Shown here: in pieces, positions 6,863 to 9,146 of the stretch | Position numbering within the stretch: the first letter of the stretch is position 1 | Layout: each line of letters opens with the position of its first letter | The notes under the pieces: model-generated | Told to the model about the DNA's origin: nothing | Seen by the model: only the letters and a program-made list of their open reading frames with translations | The model's database searches: none | Origin: Candidatus Altimarinota bacterium | GTDB taxonomy: Bacteria > Patescibacteriota > Gracilibacteria > BD1-5 > UBA6164 | DNA length: 9,146 nt | Assembly (NCBI GenBank): GCA_027062145.1 | Contig: JAMOTX010000022.1 | Coordinates: 1-9,146, forward strand | Direction of reading: 5' to 3' | Program-made: the position numbers and the translations under genes

Positions 6863-9146
6863 AACAATCTCATAAATAATCTTGTTCCATGCATTTATTC
6901 CAGTCTTCTTTTTGACTATCATAATAAAAAATAGGTATAACTATTAAAGTCATAATACTACTTACGAATAATCACCATATTATAGTCCAAGCTAAACCTG
7001 ACCATACAGGATCTCAAACAATAGTAGCAGCTCAAAATACTGTAGTTAAACTAGTAAGTATTATTGGAGCAAATCTAACATATCAAGCTTTTAATAAAGC
7101 ATCTTCAATTGTAAGTCAATTATTCTTTAATACATTTATATAATCTATAAGTATTATAGCATTTCATACAACAATTCATCAAAGTGCAATTATTCAAATC
7201 ATACTTGTTGCTGAAAAATACTCATTATTTACTAAATATAAAAATGTAAATCAAGGAAATACTCAATAAAATGATAATAAAAATGTAATCATTATGATTC
7301 AAGCAATTCTAAAACTTGCAAATTGTCAAACAAGTAAGAAATATATAGCAAGCAAACTAAGTCACATAGCCATTCATAAATCTCTAAAAGTATCCATTGT
7401 AAGTTCCCATTCCCCTCACCATTGTAATAAATATTTTTTTCAATCTTTTAATCAAATATATTCAATCTCATAGGGAGACCAAGAGTTTACTTTATAATCA
7501 TTTCATAAAAAATCATCATCCATTAATATTCAAAATAATTTAATAACTGGATATATTAAACTATTATCTCACATTTCTCAATAAATATAATTTGATTTTT
7601 CCCTTTTATCAGTGTTTAGTTCTGGTCTTACAAATGTATATTCTATATCTGATATACTTTCTAAAAATATTTTTTTTCACTGAGAATTAGTAAAAGAAAT
7701 TTTATTTAATAATTCTATAGTATTATTTTGTGAGTTTTTAACACCTAAAATTAAATTAGTAGGCTCTAATGAATTATCATTTTTAATTAAATCAACATCA
7801 ATTCAATTAATAGCAATTCACAGTGTATATGCTACTTGTTGACTTGTCAATCAAGCTCTAGAAATAGATTGTTTATCTAACTTAATATTAATTTTCTTAT
7901 AAGTTGTAGAAATAGAGTTTCCTAAATCAACTAGATTTTGATCTTTAGCTATTTTTTTTACCTCAGCTTGAACTTTACGAGTGAAATTAATTTCATTCTT
8001 CTCACTTGCATTAGTTTTAATTTTCGCTAAAAATGTTGCTCTTACAGGTGGCCCAGGTGGATCTTCTAATAATCTAACTTCCAAATCAGGATATTTTGAT
8101 AATATAAATTTTCTAAAATATGGTCTAATTTTTATAGTATATTCTTCAGAAAAAATTCTATTTTCTCAAAAAATTTCTTTATAATTATCTGGTGATAGTA
8201 AATTAATTCTTGCTGATAATTGATTTTCTGAAATCCTAGATAAACCTCATCTAAATAAATTAGCAAAATCTCACATAAAAGCTTGCCCAATTGTTATAGA
8301 TGTTTCATTAACTAATTGTAATTCATCTGGTAAATCCTTATTATCTTTATTAAAAAATAATAATACTTCATTTTTAACTTTATTCATTTTATCAGAATTC
8401 CATCATCTAGGTGCATCTATCCATAGATAGATTTGATCCTGATTAGATTTTGGCAACATTCTTGCCTTAAATATTCACGCATAAATAGGAGCTATTAGTA
8501 TAGCAAATAAAGCTAACCAGAAAAATAATTTAAATCTTTTAATTTTTTTAGTAGTTTTTTGATCTTTATTTAAATATTTTTTCATGAAATTAAGATATAA
8601 TTTTCTTATATCATATTTATTTTCAGTCTCTTCATGTTTTCTATCTTTTTCCTCTACATCTTTAGCTCAAATAAAACTTAACCATGGATTAATAGTAAAT
8701 GCAATAGCTAAAGAAATTATTAATGCCATTATTGCAAATTTTGGAATTGGTCACATATATTCTCACATCATTCCTCATACAGCAAACATAGCAGCAAATG
8801 CTAATAATCTTGAAACTGTCGATAGTATAACTCCTAATCATACTTCTTGTGTTCCTTCTAAAACTGCTTCTAATTTTGTTTTTCATGTATTGATTCTATC
8901 ATCTAAATGTCTCGAAACATTTTCAACAACTACAGTTGAATTATCAACCAACATTCAAAGAACTAAAATTAATGCAAAAAGTGTTATTTTATTAATATTT
9001 TCTCACATCATAAAAGCAAATAAGAAAACTAGACCTAAGGTAAGAGGTATTGAAACAGCAGTATTAAATGCATCTTTTCTTCATAAATATAAAGCTAATA
9101 CGATAAATACGATAATAACAGATTGCACTAAATTAATTAATAACAT
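6861..9146 (-). CDS. RND-family (AcrB/ACR_tran) efflux transporter, C-terminal ~761 residues; N-terminus outside window
   Basis: The window opens at about AcrB residue 335, so TM1 and the first porter subdomains are missing; the ATG at the very edge is probably internal. Visible order: TM2 (about 4-23), TM3 (30-48), TM4 (54-75, with L-V-D68-N69-S-T-V-V-V-E-N-V), TM5-TM6 (105-152), TM7 (207-226), second periplasmic porter region (about 227-580, with E-D-P-P-G-P-P-V and S-R-A-G-L-T-S-Q-Q-V), then TM8-TM12 from about 590, with G-I-V-V-G661-N-A-I-I-L-I-D-Y and V-R-F-A693-P-I-I-L-T-S-L-T-T. RND pumps export lipids, metals or toxic compounds from the membrane or periplasmic face using proton influx. 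Here only the first TM4 Asp of the usual relay remains (see findings), so energy coupling or substrate may differ. The inferred full length, about 1,100 residues, is normal. Substrate class unknown; no adaptor or outer-membrane partner is visible. Confidence 0.93.

Noticed and set aside
7981..8184. Plus-strand ORF with a signal-like start.
   Set aside because: It lies wholly inside, and antisense to, the porter domain of the RND gene; no promoter and no family match.
8689..8886. Minus-strand Cys/Arg/Ser-rich ORF.
   Set aside because: It is out of frame within the RND gene, which has strong family motifs in this stretch; composition is that of a shadow frame.
1..9146. Mycoplasma/Spiroplasma-type code (TGA = Trp).
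   Set aside because: Reading TGA as Trp would put Trp at glycines that are invariant in the MscS, M23, aminotransferase and RND families, and would make Trp improbably abundant; TGG is already used for Trp.
1..9146. Massive pseudogenisation, since every frame is broken by TGA in the standard code.
   Set aside because: Apart from TGA the frames are open over 280-760 codons, end in TAA or TAG and keep all catalytic motifs; the breaks are sense codons.
9144..9146. ATG at the window edge as the start of the RND gene.
   Set aside because: The sequence begins at the equivalent of about AcrB residue 335, just before TM2; a start here would remove TM1 and half of the first porter domain, so the gene almost certainly continues beyond the window.

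Overview
The window comes from a very AT-rich bacterium that reads TGA as glycine (genetic code 25). This points to the candidate phyla Absconditabacteria (SR1) or Gracilibacteria (BD1-5) within the CPR/Patescibacteria. Every gene is interrupted by in-frame TGA codons. When TGA is read as Gly, these land on conserved glycines: G-I-E-I-P-F-P in the MscS channel, the T-G-P-H-L-H-F-E of the M23 peptidase, and the P-R-G-A-F-Y and G-F-R-I-T motifs of the aminotransferase. TGG is used separately for Trp, so this is not the mycoplasma code. Read with the standard code, the window looks nearly gene-empty. Read with code 25 it is about 95% coding, with six genes and no long unexplained gap.

Layout. 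(a) 1-862, plus strand: C-terminal end of a secreted, surface-anchored protein with Ig/fibronectin-like domains and a T-G-P-E + hydrophobic + Lys tail. (b) 864-895: perfect palindromic bidirectional terminator shared with the convergent next gene. (c) 5610 down to 894, minus strand: a four-gene cluster in transcription order. It holds a 125-aa four-helix membrane protein, a PLP-dependent class I/II aminotransferase, a secreted coiled-coil protein with an M23 peptidase plus a lysozyme-like domain, and, after a 78-nt gap with its own candidate promoter, an MscS-type mechanosensitive channel. (d) 5611-5764: divergent promoter region. (e) 5765-6844, plus strand: a cytoplasmic two-coiled-coil protein of unknown function. 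(f) 6826-6862: second bidirectional terminator, overlapping the stop codons of both convergent genes. (g) 9146 down to 6861, minus strand: C-terminal about 70% of an RND (AcrB/ACR_tran) exporter, open at the window edge.

The theme is the cell envelope: surface protein, peptidoglycan cleavage, osmotic safety valve and RND export. That fits small host-attached or predatory members of these phyla, but the lifestyle link is inference. Points most worth a look: the RND pump has lost most of the canonical proton-relay residues (Asp-Asn in TM4, Gly for Lys in TM10, Ala for Arg in TM11); the peptidoglycan hydrolase appears to carry two different catalytic domains; and none of the five visible starts has a Shine-Dalgarno sequence, while three candidate promoters all predict leaders of about 25-28 nt. 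No tRNA, rRNA, CRISPR or mobile element was seen.
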